DNA from: Paenibacillus lactis
Lineage (GTDB): Bacteria > Bacillota > Bacilli > Paenibacillales > Paenibacillaceae
Reading direction: 5' to 3'
Assembly: GCF_017873605.1 (NCBI RefSeq)
Contig: NZ_JAGGKI010000001.1
Span: 620,001-684,000, forward strand
DNA length: 64,000 bases
Shown: positions 33,259 to 43,984 of the stretch, piece by piece
How the letters are laid out: each line of letters opens with the position of its first letter
How positions within the stretch are numbered: the stretch's first letter is position 1
Made by a program: the position numbers and the translations under genes
Notes under the pieces: model-generated
Seen by the model: only the letters and a program-made list of their open reading frames with translations
What the model was told of the DNA's origin: nothing
Databases searched by the model: none

Positions 33259-35084
33259 GGCGTTGACCTCCCCTCGTCATTCAGGGGCAAGGTAAAGGTC
33301 ACGGTTGTACCTTTCTCCAGCTCGGACTGAAGGGTGATTGAGCCCCCGTGGGCTCTAACAATTTCCCGGGCAATGGACAGGCCAAGACCGGTGCCCCCCA
33401 AATTGCGGCTTCGAGCCTTGTCGACCCGGTAAAACCGTTCGAAGATGCGATCCAGATCCTTCTTCGGAATGCCGATCCCGGTATCTTTCACGGATAAGGA
33501 CAGCATGCCGTCCTCTGTGATGCTTGCCTCCATGGTGATGGAACCCCCGTCGGGCGTATATTTCAGGGCGTTGGAGATCAGATTGTCAAGCACTTGGTCG
33601 ATACCGTCCCTATCCAGCATCGCTGCGGACACACCTGGCTTGATATCGATAATGGTGCGGATATGCTTCTGTTTCATTTGAAAAGAGAACCGGTCCTCGA
33701 CATCCTCCAGCATCTCCACGATATCCGTCGGCTCCTTATGAAGCGCCGCTTCCTTGGAATCGAGCCGCGACAGGTGAAGCAGGTCGGTGACGAGGCGGAT
33801 CATCCGCCCGGTCTCGTTCTGGATGACGCCGACAAAGCGCGGCCCCATCTGCTTGTCCTCCAGCGCCCCGTCTTCAAGCGCTTCGGTATAGCTTTTGATC
33901 GTGGTCAGCGGTGTGCGCAGCTCATGCGACACATTCGCCACGAACTCCCGCCGCGAAGCCTCAAGCTTCTCCTGCTCCGTTACGTCCTGAAGCACGGCAA
34001 TGGTGCCCGTAATCCCGATCTCCCGCCGATGGATCGGCGTAAAGGTAACCCGCACCATGAACGGCTCTCCGCCTTCGCGCGGCGCGATCTCCAGCAGCTT
34101 GGAGTCATGATGCTCCCCGCGTGCCAGCGCCTCGGATTCCGCTTCCTCCAAGCCAAGGAGCGACCCGATATCGCGTCCAGCCAGCTCCTCGCCTTCCACG
34201 CCCAGCATCTCACCGGCGCGGCGGTTCATCAGGATCACCCGGCCCGCTTCATCCGTGGCAATGACGCCGTCGCTCATGTTGGTGAGGATCGAAGCAAGCT
34301 TCTCCTTCTCCTCTTCGTTCTGGGACAGCGCTTCGCGCAGGCGGCTCGTCATATAGTTGAACGCCTGGCTGAGCTGGCCGATCTCGTCACTGCCGAATAC
34401 CGGCGTTTTCTCGGTAAACCGGCCGTCGGCGACCGCGCGCGCATGCTTCGTCAGCTCCTTGATCGGGTGCGTGATCGTATGCGACAGGATAACCCCCAGC
34501 ACGGCCGTTAAGCCCAGCGCCAGGAGAATCCCGGATATAAAAATATTGTTAATCCGCTGCATCGTATTGTACAGCTCGCTCATGCTCGCAACGATATAGA
34601 TCGCGCCTACGATCTTGTCGTTATACATGACGGGCTTGGCGACGACTTTTTTGCGGATATTGTCATCGTCAATAATGTATTCCTCGTTGTCCTGGATTCC
34701 CTGCAAAGCCCGGCTTACGACAGTCTGCGTGTTTTTCGTGCCCTCATAATCGGCGTGGGAAGGCAGTGAGGTCGTCAATACCCGTCCCGTCGAATCCAGC
34801 ACCTGGATCTCGGCCCCGCTCAGATTGAACAGATTGTTCACCATGACGCGCAGGCTTTCCACGGGATCCTCCTCCGATTCGTTCTCGCCGCCAAGGGTTT
34901 TGGCGGCCAGCACCGACATCAGCTCCGCACGCTCCTGCAAATCCTTCGTAAAGTTGCTGGTCAGGGACGTCTTCATCGCACTGACGAAATACACCCCGAT
35001 CAGCTGCATCGCGATCAGAATGAGCAGCACGTAGATGATGATCACCTTCGCCTGAATCGTGCGGAAGAAGGAGAGCCACTTCAT
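33255..35084 (-). CDS. walK: Essential cell-wall sensor kinase WalK
   Basis: This 609-residue kinase has two membrane helices (~13-35 and ~183-205) around an extracellular PAS/Cache-like domain. They are followed by HAMP, a PAS domain (ILTNMSDGVIATDEAGRV), the H box FVANVSHELRTPLT, the N box LISNALKY and the ATP lid with GTGLGLSIAREI. With WalR it controls peptidoglycan hydrolases and is essential in most Firmicutes. Its start overlaps the walR stop. Confidence 0.97.
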   Translation of the reverse strand: MKWLSFFRTIQAKVIIIYVLLILIAMQLIGVYFVSAMKTSLTSNFTKDLQERAELMSVLAAKTLGGENESEEDPVESLRVMVNNLFNLSGAEIQVLDSTGRVLTTSLPSHADYEGTKNTQTVVSRALQGIQDNEEYIIDDDNIRKKVVAKPVMYNDKIVGAIYIVASMSELYNTMQRINNIFISGILLALGLTAVLGVILSHTITHPIKELTKHARAVADGRFTEKTPVFGSDEIGQLSQAFNYMTSRLREALSQNEEEKEKLASILTNMSDGVIATDEAGRVILMNRRAGEMLGVEGEELAGRDIGSLLGLEEAESEALARGEHHDSKLLEIAPREGGEPFMVRVTFTPIHRREIGITGTIAVLQDVTEQEKLEASRREFVANVSHELRTPLTTIKSYTEALEDGALEDKQMGPRFVGVIQNETGRMIRLVTDLLHLSRLDSKEAALHKEPTDIVEMLEDVEDRFSFQMKQKHIRTIIDIKPGVSAAMLDRDGIDQVLDNLISNALKYTPDGGSITMEASITEDGMLSLSVKDTGIGIPKKDLDRIFERFYRVDKARSRNLGGTGLGLSIAREIVRAHGGSITLQSELEKGTTVTFTLPLNDEGRSTP

Positions 35085-35815
35085 TAGAGGCCTCCGTTTT
35101 TAGGGCTTCGCATCAGGTAGCCGAGACCGCGCCGGGTTAAAATATATTCCGGCTTGCTCGGATTCTCTTCAATCTTCTCCCGCAATCGGCGAATGGTCAC
35201 ATCCACCGTGCGTACGTCCCCGAAATACTCAAAGCCCCATACCGCTTGCAGCAAATGCTCCCGGGTCATCACTTTGCCGGCATTGCGTGCCAAATAATAC
35301 ACCAGCTCATACTCGCGGTGCGTCAAATCAAGGGCCTCGCCGCCCTTGTATACCATATACATATCCGTATCGATAAACAGATCGAACAACCGCAGGCCTT
35401 GTCCGCCCGCGCCGGTACCGCCCGTTTGATCGGCCGTGCTGTCAGGCTTTTGCTGCCGGCGCATCTGCGCCTTCACCCGGGCCAGCAGTTCTCTTGTGCT
35501 GAACGGCTTCGTCACGTAGTCGTCCGCCCCGAGCTCAAGCCCGAGCACCTTGTCGATCTCTCCGTCCTTAGCCGTCAGCATGATGATCGGGATCTGCAGG
35601 TTGGCGGCACGGACCTCGCGGCATACGTCCATCCCATCTTTACCGGGCAGCATCAGATCAAGCAGCATCAGGTCCGGGCGCCGAGTCAGCGCGATGTCGA
35701 CCGCACTGATGCCGTCAAAGGCGCAAATGACCTCATAGCCCTCTTTTTCCAGGTTAAATTTCAAAATATCGGCGATGGGCTGTTCGTCATCCACCACCAG
35801 AATGGTTCCCTGCAT
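35084..35815 (-). CDS. walR: Essential cell-wall response regulator WalR
   Basis: This ~243-residue OmpR-type regulator has a receiver domain with ILVVDDEQ and [13 protein letters not shown], an alanine/glycine linker (GGTGAGGQG), and a winged helix ending [12 protein letters not shown] prefer ATG 35815 (GAGGTG nine bases upstream) over the GTG at 35827. It is the first gene of walRKHIJ. The promoter must lie between here and the tandem repeat that starts ~130 bases upstream. TAAAAT near 35,860 is a possible -10. Confidence 0.97.
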   Translation of the reverse strand: MQGTILVVDDEQPIADILKFNLEKEGYEVICAFDGISAVDIALTRRPDLMLLDLMLPGKDGMDVCREVRAANLQIPIIMLTAKDGEIDKVLGLELGADDYVTKPFSTRELLARVKAQMRRQQKPDSTADQTGGTGAGGQGLRLFDLFIDTDMYMVYKGGEALDLTHREYELVYYLARNAGKVMTREHLLQAVWGFEYFGDVRTVDVTIRRLREKIEENPSKPEYILTRRGLGYLMRSPKNGGL

Positions 35816-35949
35816 CTTCCTGTTCACCTCATACCTTCACTTGAACGGTCTTCTTTTCATTTTAACACACCTGCCGCCTAGACACACCCATTCCGCCGGG
35901 GCAAAGGACACCCATGCATGCAGCACTCGCTCCTTTGCTCCAGCTTCCA

Positions 35950-37025
35950 CTCCGCCTCCCACACCCCCGCCTCCATGGACCGCTCCGATTCACGGGGAGC
36001 GGCCACCTCTTCGGCAGCATCGGCCTCCACGGGAATGGGGATGGACTTTGCAGATAAGGGAAACCCTTCATACTCAGCTTGGGGTGGCATTCGGAAAGCG
36101 GAGCGCTCGCCTTTGAATTCGGAAAATCTCATCAGGGATTAGTAGTTCCAATTTTCCGAATTCAACAGCGATGGAGAAGGACACCCCATGCCACTAGACT
36201 GCAAAGATATTTCCCGCTCTGCCTCCCACACCCTCGCCTTCATGGCCCGCTCCGGTTCAAGGGGAGCGGCCACCTCTTCGGCAGCGTCGGCTTCCACGAG
36301 AATGGGGATGGACTTTGCAGATAAGGGAAACCCTTCATACTCAGCTTGGGGTGGCATTCGGAAAGCGGAGCGCTCGCTTTGAATTCGGAAAATCTCATCA
36401 GGGATTATTAGTTCCAAATTTTCCGAATTCAACAGCGATGGAGAAGGACACCCCATGCCACAAGACTGCAAAGATATTTCCCGCTCTGCCTCCCACACCC
36501 CCCGCCTCCATGGCCCGCTCCGATTCACGGGGAGCGGCCACCTCTTCGGCAGCATCGGCCTCCACGGGAATGGGGATGGACTTTGCAGATAAGGGAAACC
36601 CTTCATACTCAGCTTGGGGTGGCATTCGGAAAGCGGAGCGCTCGCCTTTGAATTCGGAAAATCCCATCAGGGATTATTAGTTCCAAATTGTCCGAATTCA
36701 ACAGCGATGGAGAAGGACACCCCATGCCACTAAACTGCAAAGATATTTCCCGCTCTGCCTCCCACACCCTCGCCTTCATGGCCCGCTCCGGTTCACGGGG
36801 AGCGGCCACCTCTTCGGCAGCATCTGCCTCCACAGAAATGGGGATGGACTTTGCAGATAAGGGAAAACCTCCATACCAGCTTGGGGTGGCATTCGGAAAG
36901 CGGAGCGCTCGCCTTTGAATTCGGAAAATCTCATCAGGGATTAGTAGTTCCAATTTTCCGAATTCAACAGCGATGGAGAAGGACACCCCATGCCACTAGG
37001 CTGGAAAGATATTTCCCGTTCTGCC
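35950..37025. repeat. Four tandem copies of a ~268-bp non-coding repeat
   Basis: A marker string (ATGGACTTTGCAGATAAGGG) appears at 36041, 36308, 36576 and 36844, giving periods of 267, 268 and 268. The copies are about 90-95% identical by eye. Each unit carries two hairpins: CCGCTCC/GGAGCGG, and GAATTCGGAAAAT/ATTTTCCGAATTC (13-base arms, 23-base loop; 36115-36163 in copy 1). The period is not a multiple of three throughout, so the overlapping open frames on both strands are not one repeat protein. It fills the gap between the M23 peptidase gene and walR. Confidence 0.92.
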
Positions 37026-37069
37026 AATGACATCCCCATCCCCCATCCAAGCAGATGCAAACGAAGAAA

Positions 37070-37097
37070 ATGGCCGCCCCCGTAAAGGAGCGGCCAT
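37070..37097 (-). terminator. Terminator of the M23 peptidase gene
   Basis: ATGGCCGC pairs with GCGGCCAT with further CC/GG pairs inside. A TTTTC run follows on the minus strand, 70 bases after the stop. Confidence 0.75.
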
Positions 37098-37167
37098 CTT
37101 CATCATTATGATATATAAAACCAATAATGGCTTATGTCGTCACTAGTAACGATAGTATAACACAGAT

Positions 37168-38739
37168 TTATAAATATTTCATCGGGTTTTGGGCAACTCC
37201 ATTTTTTTGAATTTCAAAATGGAGATGGGTTCCGGTCGAACGACCGGTATTGCCCATCACGCCAAGCTTCTGGCCTTGGCTGATGGACTGGCCGTTGCTG
37301 ACGGAGATCCGGCTCATGTGGCCGTACAGGGTACGGTAGCCGTTGCCGTGGTCCACAATGACCACATTGCCGTACCCGCTCTGCTGGCCGGAGAAGACAA
37401 CCCGACCGGAGGCCGCGGCCATAATGGTGCTGCCGCCGACAACGTCGATGCCCTCATGGCTCCGTCCCCAGCGATGTCCGAAGGAGCTCGTGATGCGAGC
37501 TCCGCTCACCGGCCAGGCGAACTGCTTGCTGCTCGACGTTTTTTTGCTCACCTTCGGTGCAGCCGCTTTGCGTTCCACCTTCGTGCCTTTATAAACAACC
37601 TCCGGCAGCGCCTCCTGAACCACCTCTTGCCCGGTCCACAGCTTGGAGACCACCCTGCCGTTCTCCTTCGTGACCACGTAACTCACGGTTTTGACACCGT
37701 CTCGCCCAGGGCGGACAACCTTACGCTTCCCGAGAGGAAGCTGGTCGCTCTTGCGAACGATCGTCTCCGGCTTGCTCGGCTGCTTCTCGGTAACCGTCTC
37801 GACCGTCCGCACCGTGAGCAGCGCTTCCGGCTGGGTAAGCTGCAGCTCGGCTCCAATCTGCATGTATTTTTCCTCAAGCCCCGGATTCAAGGCCATAACC
37901 TCCGACGATTTCATCCCGTACTGCTTGGCAATCGAGGAAATCGTATCCCCTTCTTTCACCGTGTAGGTCACCGGCTTGTCCTTCGCTCCGGTCAGCACCT
38001 TCACGGCGTCCTCCACATCCAAGACCTTGTTCGGATCGGCTTTCGTGCCGGCCACGGTAATCTCTTCCTTGATCTGGACGGACTCCAGCTCTGCGTCTTC
38101 TTTATTCTTGGTAGAAGCTTGAGCAGAGACCTTCTTAAAAGCAACCTGCTGCGTCTTGGTCTTCCCCGCATCCGCGTCCGGCGCAAATTTCAGCTTGGCA
38201 GCCTCAATCGCAGCCCTTGCCGTCTCCTGGTCCTTGACGATCGCAACAGTCTTGCCGTCCACCTTCAGCTCGACGCCCCGAGCGTATGCCTTCAGCATGC
38301 CGTCCAGCTTGTTCAGCGTTTCCTCGCTGTTAATTTCCGGCTTAAAGGAGCGATCCGCTTTCGTCGTAATCCCATCGGTATGCAAAACCATCAGCACATC
38401 CGGGTATTTCTTCTGAAATTCCTGTCGCTTCTCTTCAAACAGCCGGTCCAGCTCGGCGTCATCAGCAATCGCGCCGATCGCTTGACCGTTTACATATACA
38501 TGATAGAACGGAATGGTATTGGCGTTCACATAAGCCTTGCTGCCGGTATATATCGATCCTGCTAGGAGTAGAGCCCCTGCCGACATCCAAATCCACTTGC
38601 GCGGAACGGCCCGTCCAGTAGATTCCGGATGAGAAGGCAGCTCGGACTCGTCTGTTGAATTGTTGTGTAGGGCGGAGCGATCCGCTTGCTGTCGACGAAG
38701 CAAACCTTCGACCCACCGTATCCCCTTGAAACCCTTCAT
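37168..38739 (-). CDS. M23-family peptidoglycan endopeptidase with LysM and G5 domains
   Basis: This 523-residue cell-wall protein has, in order: a basic cytoplasmic tail, one membrane helix or signal anchor (WIWMSAGALLLAGSIYTGS, ~50-70), a long charged region, LysM (YTVKEGDTISSIAKQYGM, ~262-308), a G5-like segment, and a C-terminal M23 domain. The zinc ligands are GHRWGRSHEGIDV (HxxxD) and THLHFE (HxH). It should cut peptide cross-links in peptidoglycan. Its position next to walR fits WalR-controlled wall turnover, although I found no convincing WalR box upstream. Confidence 0.94.
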   Translation of the reverse strand: MKGFKGIRWVEGLLRRQQADRSALHNNSTDESELPSHPESTGRAVPRKWIWMSAGALLLAGSIYTGSKAYVNANTIPFYHVYVNGQAIGAIADDAELDRLFEEKRQEFQKKYPDVLMVLHTDGITTKADRSFKPEINSEETLNKLDGMLKAYARGVELKVDGKTVAIVKDQETARAAIEAAKLKFAPDADAGKTKTQQVAFKKVSAQASTKNKEDAELESVQIKEEITVAGTKADPNKVLDVEDAVKVLTGAKDKPVTYTVKEGDTISSIAKQYGMKSSEVMALNPGLEEKYMQIGAELQLTQPEALLTVRTVETVTEKQPSKPETIVRKSDQLPLGKRKVVRPGRDGVKTVSYVVTKENGRVVSKLWTGQEVVQEALPEVVYKGTKVERKAAAPKVSKKTSSSKQFAWPVSGARITSSFGHRWGRSHEGIDVVGGSTIMAAASGRVVFSGQQSGYGNVVIVDHGNGYRTLYGHMSRISVSNGQSISQGQKLGVMGNTGRSTGTHLHFEIQKNGVAQNPMKYL

Positions 38740-38911
38740 GTCCCTCTCCTTCTAGCCTTGTTCATATGTAATCACTGCATATCATCTGAACATGTTGACT
38801 GCTCGTTTGAAAAATGTCATCACCTGTCAAAAGGTATCAAAATTTTAACCTTTTTGATCTTTGTATACTTTAACATAGCCGTTAAGCTCATTTCAAGTTT
38901 GCCAAAACAGC

Positions 38912-38940
38912 AAAAAACCCGCATCACATGCGGGTTTTCA
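38912..38940 (-). terminator. Terminator of the 39017 gene
   Basis: AAAACCCGCAT/ATGCGGGTTTT with a 3-base loop and a T run on the minus strand. Confidence 0.85.
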
Positions 38941-39016
38941 CACGTCTTCCAATATTAAACGGCTTGCAATTTGTGACAAAATAGTGACCAGGCGCATCTC
39001 AGCTCTTGGCCTTGCT

Positions 39017-39718
39017 CTATTCCTGGAGCAGCGAGATTAGTTTGTCGTACTCAGCTTCACTCAAGTATTGGGTGATGCCCTCCTCGATCTCCGCGAGTTC
39101 GGCCTCCGTCAAGCCATCCTCCATAGCTTCCGATATTTTCTGCATTTCCGATTGGGGAAGCTTATTCATCAGCAATGTAAAGATTTCCTCCTTGTCCTCA
39201 AGCGGCAGACTGCCTTTGCGGTCTACAATATCGCCAGGAGTCATGACAATCTGGTCGTCCTCTGGCGCCGTTTCCGAATCGGCCGCGGAGCTGCCCATCA
39301 CCGGCAGCGATCCATCCGGAGCCCCCTGCTCGGAGGACGTCCCTTCCGTTTCCCCCGTGCCTGCATCCGTTTCTTCAGCCTCCTGCGTCCCGTTAGTCTC
39401 CGCATCTGCCTCGTCTGCACCAGGCTCCTTGTCATCGCTTCGCACGGAGTCTGGTGAAGTTTGATTGGCATTCGTCACATTCACAGTTTCCGAAGTGGCT
39501 GGCGTCGTACCAGTTCCGGTGTCGGCACCCGCGCCAAAGCCAAGCATCGTCTTCATGATGCCTCCGACTCCTAGAGGCTGAGCCTCAAGCTGAATATTAA
39601 GGCTGGACAGGATCGACTGAATATAAGCGTTCACAACGATTCCCGTGGTCACAATCGTCAATGTGCTGACAAGGATTGCCGTCAGGCTGACCTTCAGCAG
39701 CCATTTCATCAGATTCAT
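39017..39718 (-). CDS. Membrane-anchored acidic protein of unknown function
   Basis: From ATG 39718 (GGAGGAGAGG upstream) this is a ~233-residue protein with one N-terminal membrane helix (VSLTAILVSTLTIVTTGIVV). A flexible, very acidic, threonine/serine-rich middle (~residues 80-165) follows, then a helical end (EIEEGITQYLSEAEYDKLIS). It is probably a surface protein with a disordered stalk. The longer open frame upstream is arginine-rich and unlikely to be translated. It is divergent from the glycosyltransferase gene. Confidence 0.72.
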   Translation of the reverse strand: MNLMKWLLKVSLTAILVSTLTIVTTGIVVNAYIQSILSSLNIQLEAQPLGVGGIMKTMLGFGAGADTGTGTTPATSETVNVTNANQTSPDSVRSDDKEPGADEADAETNGTQEAEETDAGTGETEGTSSEQGAPDGSLPVMGSSAADSETAPEDDQIVMTPGDIVDRKGSLPLEDKEEIFTLLMNKLPQSEMQKISEAMEDGLTEAELAEIEEGITQYLSEAEYDKLISLLQE

Positions 39719-39903
39719 CCGCCTCTCCTCCTTCCTTCCGCATGCCATAAGACTGCGTAATGATGGCTGTCTTCTTTTTCCAGTATTGACGCTTATCGTT
39801 CTCTTCAACCTCAAAGCTTTCTATTTTCTATTGAGAATTGCTATATTGCAGGGATATCCACCCCGTGCATTCGCATAATTACGGCATGCTGATATGATCA
39901 CCT

Positions 39904-41985
39904 ATGCCCCCTATGCCGGACCTGCATACGATAAAGTACCAGTTGCATGAGATGCTAGAGCCGAACGATGTCCGTCTGCCAGTAAGCCGGAATGAGAGTG
40001 GTGCATTGTCATCTCAAAGTGAGAGGAGGCACATTAGACGCATGTTTATACATTCTCAAGAGAGCGAGCCGCTGGTATCCGTGGTTATCGCATGTTATAA
40101 CTATGGGGTTTATCTCGAGGAAGCGATTGACTCATGCCTCGCCTCCACGATTCAAAATATCGAGATTATTGTTGTCGATGACGGTTCCACAGACCCTTAT
40201 ACCGTAGAGTTGTTCCGAACCATGAAGAAGCCAAAGACGAAAGTCATTCGACAAGAGAATAAAGGAATCCCGGCAGCGTTAAATCGGGGGATACGGGAGG
40301 CAAGGGGGAAGTATATTTTTCGCCTTGATGCCGATGACCGAATCCACCATACGCTGCTGGAGAAGGGGGCGCTCGTATTGGATACTCGCCCTCATGTCGG
40401 TTTCGTTACTTGTTATCTTCAGGCATTTGATCAGGAGAATTGGACTTGGATCCTCCCCCCCTTCTCCTTGGCCCAGCTGCTCAGAGATAATATAGTCGTG
40501 GGGAATTCAATGTTTCGGCGTGCCGCATGGGAGGGATCGGGCGGATTTGACGAACAAGGCAAAGGCTACGAGGATTGGGACTTCTGGATCCAGCTGACCA
40601 GTCTCGGTTGGGGAGGATTCTGTATTCCTGAATTGCTGTTCTTCTACCGCAGACATGGCGAAACCGAATCCGTCAGACAGTTTCCCCGCCAGAATGAGCT
40701 TCGCGAACATCTTCGGAGAAAACACCACCGGGCCTACAGCATGCTCGATGCCGGACAGCTAGAGTACAGCATGAGGCAATCGTCTGCGATATCGGCAAAT
40801 TGGAACATTCAGTCAGATAACTATATGGTGACCAAACCGGCTGACGACAAAATTAAAATTATGATCATCATGCCTTGGCTCATTATCGGCGGGGCGGAGA
40901 CCTTCTTTCTGGATCTGTTGGAGGCCATGCCCAGAGATCAGTATCACATTACACTGGTCACGACCATACGGGAGGAAAGCCCGCTTTACCAGAGATATGA
41001 CCAATGTACCGATGAAATCTTTCTGCTCCCTTCGATTTGCGAGCTGCCGGAGCAAATGGAGGCCATCATCCATTACCTGATCGAAACCAGGGGCATACAG
41101 ATTCTCCATAACAACAACAGCGAAGTCGGCTACAATATACTGCCTGGCTTGAAAGCGAGATTTCCTCATCTTAAAACCATTGCCCTGCTTCACGCCTATG
41201 TTCCTGAATTGCCCTGGGATCATGTAAGGCATTCCGTTCAGTTCGATCCTTGGATTGATTGCTATAACGTGTGCAGACAGTCAATGAAGGACACCTTGAC
41301 GAGCCTGTTCCATATCAATCCCGAGAAAATCTGCCTGCTGCCAAACGGGATCAATACGAATTTATATCGCCCCGGTACTGCCGAGGAATATGCCATATTA
41401 AAACAAGGCTTTAACATCCCGCTGGATAAGAAGGTCGTCTCCTACATCGCCAGACTAAATATCGACAAGGACCCGTTAAAATTCATTTCCATCGCCAAAC
41501 AAATGATCGCTGCCGATTCCGCGGATCGCTACCGGTTTCTAATCGTTGGGGAAGGTCCGTTGAAGCAGCAGGTAATCGAAGCCATCGGGTCCCTGTCGTC
41601 CAAAATCATTGTCCTTGGTGCGCGCGGAGACGTGCATCAGATTCTGAAGTTTACGGATGTCATGGCGTCCACCTCACCAAGTGAAGGACTTCCGATTAGC
41701 GGCTTGGAAGCGATGGCAGCCGGGGTGCCCGTCATAGCCTTCGCTGTCCGGGGATGGATGGATTTGATTCACCAGCACCATGACGGCGTTCTCATCGGGC
41801 GTTCCGAAGCAGAGGAGCTGGATTACGCCCAGCAGCTTATGTACCTCCTGGACCATTCTGAATGGAGAGAGCGAATGAGCGCTGCCGCCCGTCAGAAAAT
41901 AGAGACTTATTACGGACGCGAAGCGTTCCTTAATCGGTATCAGGCACTCTACCGTTTATTGGTATCAGGCATCATTCCTCATTGA
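39904..41985 (+). CDS. Two-domain glycosyltransferase (GT2 + GT4)
   Basis: This 693-residue cytosolic enzyme joins two glycosyltransferases. The first (residues ~55-270) is GT-A family 2: PLVSVVIACYNYGVYLEEAI, VVDDGSTD, and RLDADD with the metal-binding DxD. The second (~320-690) is GT-B family 4: IMIIMPWLIIGGAETFFLDL, a central nucleotide fold, and PSEGLPISGLEAMAAGVPV with the E-x7-E signature. It probably adds two sugars in succession to a polymer or lipid carrier. It stands alone on the opposite strand to all its neighbours, with its own terminator. Confidence 0.92.
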   Translation: MPPMPDLHTIKYQLHEMLEPNDVRLPVSRNESGALSSQSERRHIRRMFIHSQESEPLVSVVIACYNYGVYLEEAIDSCLASTIQNIEIIVVDDGSTDPYTVELFRTMKKPKTKVIRQENKGIPAALNRGIREARGKYIFRLDADDRIHHTLLEKGALVLDTRPHVGFVTCYLQAFDQENWTWILPPFSLAQLLRDNIVVGNSMFRRAAWEGSGGFDEQGKGYEDWDFWIQLTSLGWGGFCIPELLFFYRRHGETESVRQFPRQNELREHLRRKHHRAYSMLDAGQLEYSMRQSSAISANWNIQSDNYMVTKPADDKIKIMIIMPWLIIGGAETFFLDLLEAMPRDQYHITLVTTIREESPLYQRYDQCTDEIFLLPSICELPEQMEAIIHYLIETRGIQILHNNNSEVGYNILPGLKARFPHLKTIALLHAYVPELPWDHVRHSVQFDPWIDCYNVCRQSMKDTLTSLFHINPEKICLLPNGINTNLYRPGTAEEYAILKQGFNIPLDKKVVSYIARLNIDKDPLKFISIAKQMIAADSADRYRFLIVGEGPLKQQVIEAIGSLSSKIIVLGARGDVHQILKFTDVMASTSPSEGLPISGLEAMAAGVPVIAFAVRGWMDLIHQHHDGVLIGRSEAEELDYAQQLMYLLDHSEWRERMSAAARQKIETYYGREAFLNRYQALYRLLVSGIIPH

Positions 41986-42066
41986 GGTTAACTTTCGTTC
42001 CCCGATCTATATAATCTATGGAAGGGATTCAGCAATGGCTGCCATAATGGGGTACGCACGTTAAAA

Positions 42067-42112
42067 GACCGGAATCATCCGCATGTAACGCTTTCGGATG
42101 ATTCCGGTCTTT
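42067..42112 (+). terminator. Terminator of the glycosyltransferase gene
   Basis: GACCGGAATCATCCG pairs perfectly with CGGATGATTCCGGTC, then TTTAT. It lies 80 bases past the stop. Confidence 0.85.
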
Positions 42113-42361
42113 ATGCTGCCGGGAATAGCATTCCCGGCTCTCCCATAAGGCCGTACGCCTTGTTAAGAAGCGTATGGCTTCTTCCCCTCTGTGATCATAG
42201 CTATCCTGCCGTGCGGTTCGCTGTCTTAGCCCCAATTCCAAACCCAGCGTCATGCTCTTTATTTCTAACTCCATTATAGGGTTGAAATCTTTGCGGTCGA
42301 GGGATAATTTTTTCGGACGGAGGGGTATAATCTTATACTTCTTCCCCATCGCCCCCAAAAT

Positions 42362-42397
42362 AAAAAGCCTGCCGGGTTCTCACCCCCGAGCAGGCTT
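42362..42397 (-). terminator. Terminator of purA
   Basis: AAGCCTGC/GCAGGCTT with inner CGGG/CCCG and a T run on the minus strand, 65 bases past the purA stop. Confidence 0.85.
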
Positions 42398-42461
42398 CAA
42401 CAGGTCTAACAGATGACGTTCTCCGTCTCTATATTTTGGGACAATTGATGCTTCTACAGCA

Positions 42462-43769
<1,308 letters not shown>

Positions 43770-43891
43770 TTAGCACCCTTATTATTTCGTCAAACCCTTT
43801 ATGAAATACATCGTCTTGAAGCATGTTTCATATCCTCAACTGCACAAAAGGCAGCAATACCAGTGTAACAGTCCTTATTTTTAAAGTCAAA

Positions 43892-43932
43892 TAAAAAACG
43901 AACAATCGTACACTATGCAGTACGATTGTTCG
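43892..43932 (-). terminator. Terminator of the dnaB operon
   Basis: CGAACAATCGTAC/GTACGATTGTTCG, a perfect 13-base stem with an 8-base loop, then TTTTTT on the minus strand. Confidence 0.9.
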
Positions 43933-43984
43933 GAATTAGGACGAGAACTACAGATGATTCCCGAATATATTCGTAGATGATTGG

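Noticed and set aside
36139..36986. Minus-strand frames with repeated KGFPYLQSPSPFPWRP peptide
   Set aside because: They lie in the 268-bp repeats, change phase between copies (268 is not a multiple of 3) and lack start signals. A non-coding repeat explains them better.
35950..37025. CRISPR array
   Set aside because: The repeat unit is ~268 bp with no unique spacers and no cas genes.
37189..38565. 458-codon plus-strand frame
   Set aside because: Antisense of the M23 peptidase gene.
38780..38860. WalR box upstream of the M23 peptidase gene
   Set aside because: TGTCATCACCTGTCAA has a C at the conserved W position and a 4-base instead of 5-base spacing, so it does not meet the known consensus.
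42029..42358. 109-codon minus-strand frame
   Set aside because: It contains the perfect terminator hairpin of the glycosyltransferase gene and has no clear family; probably spurious.
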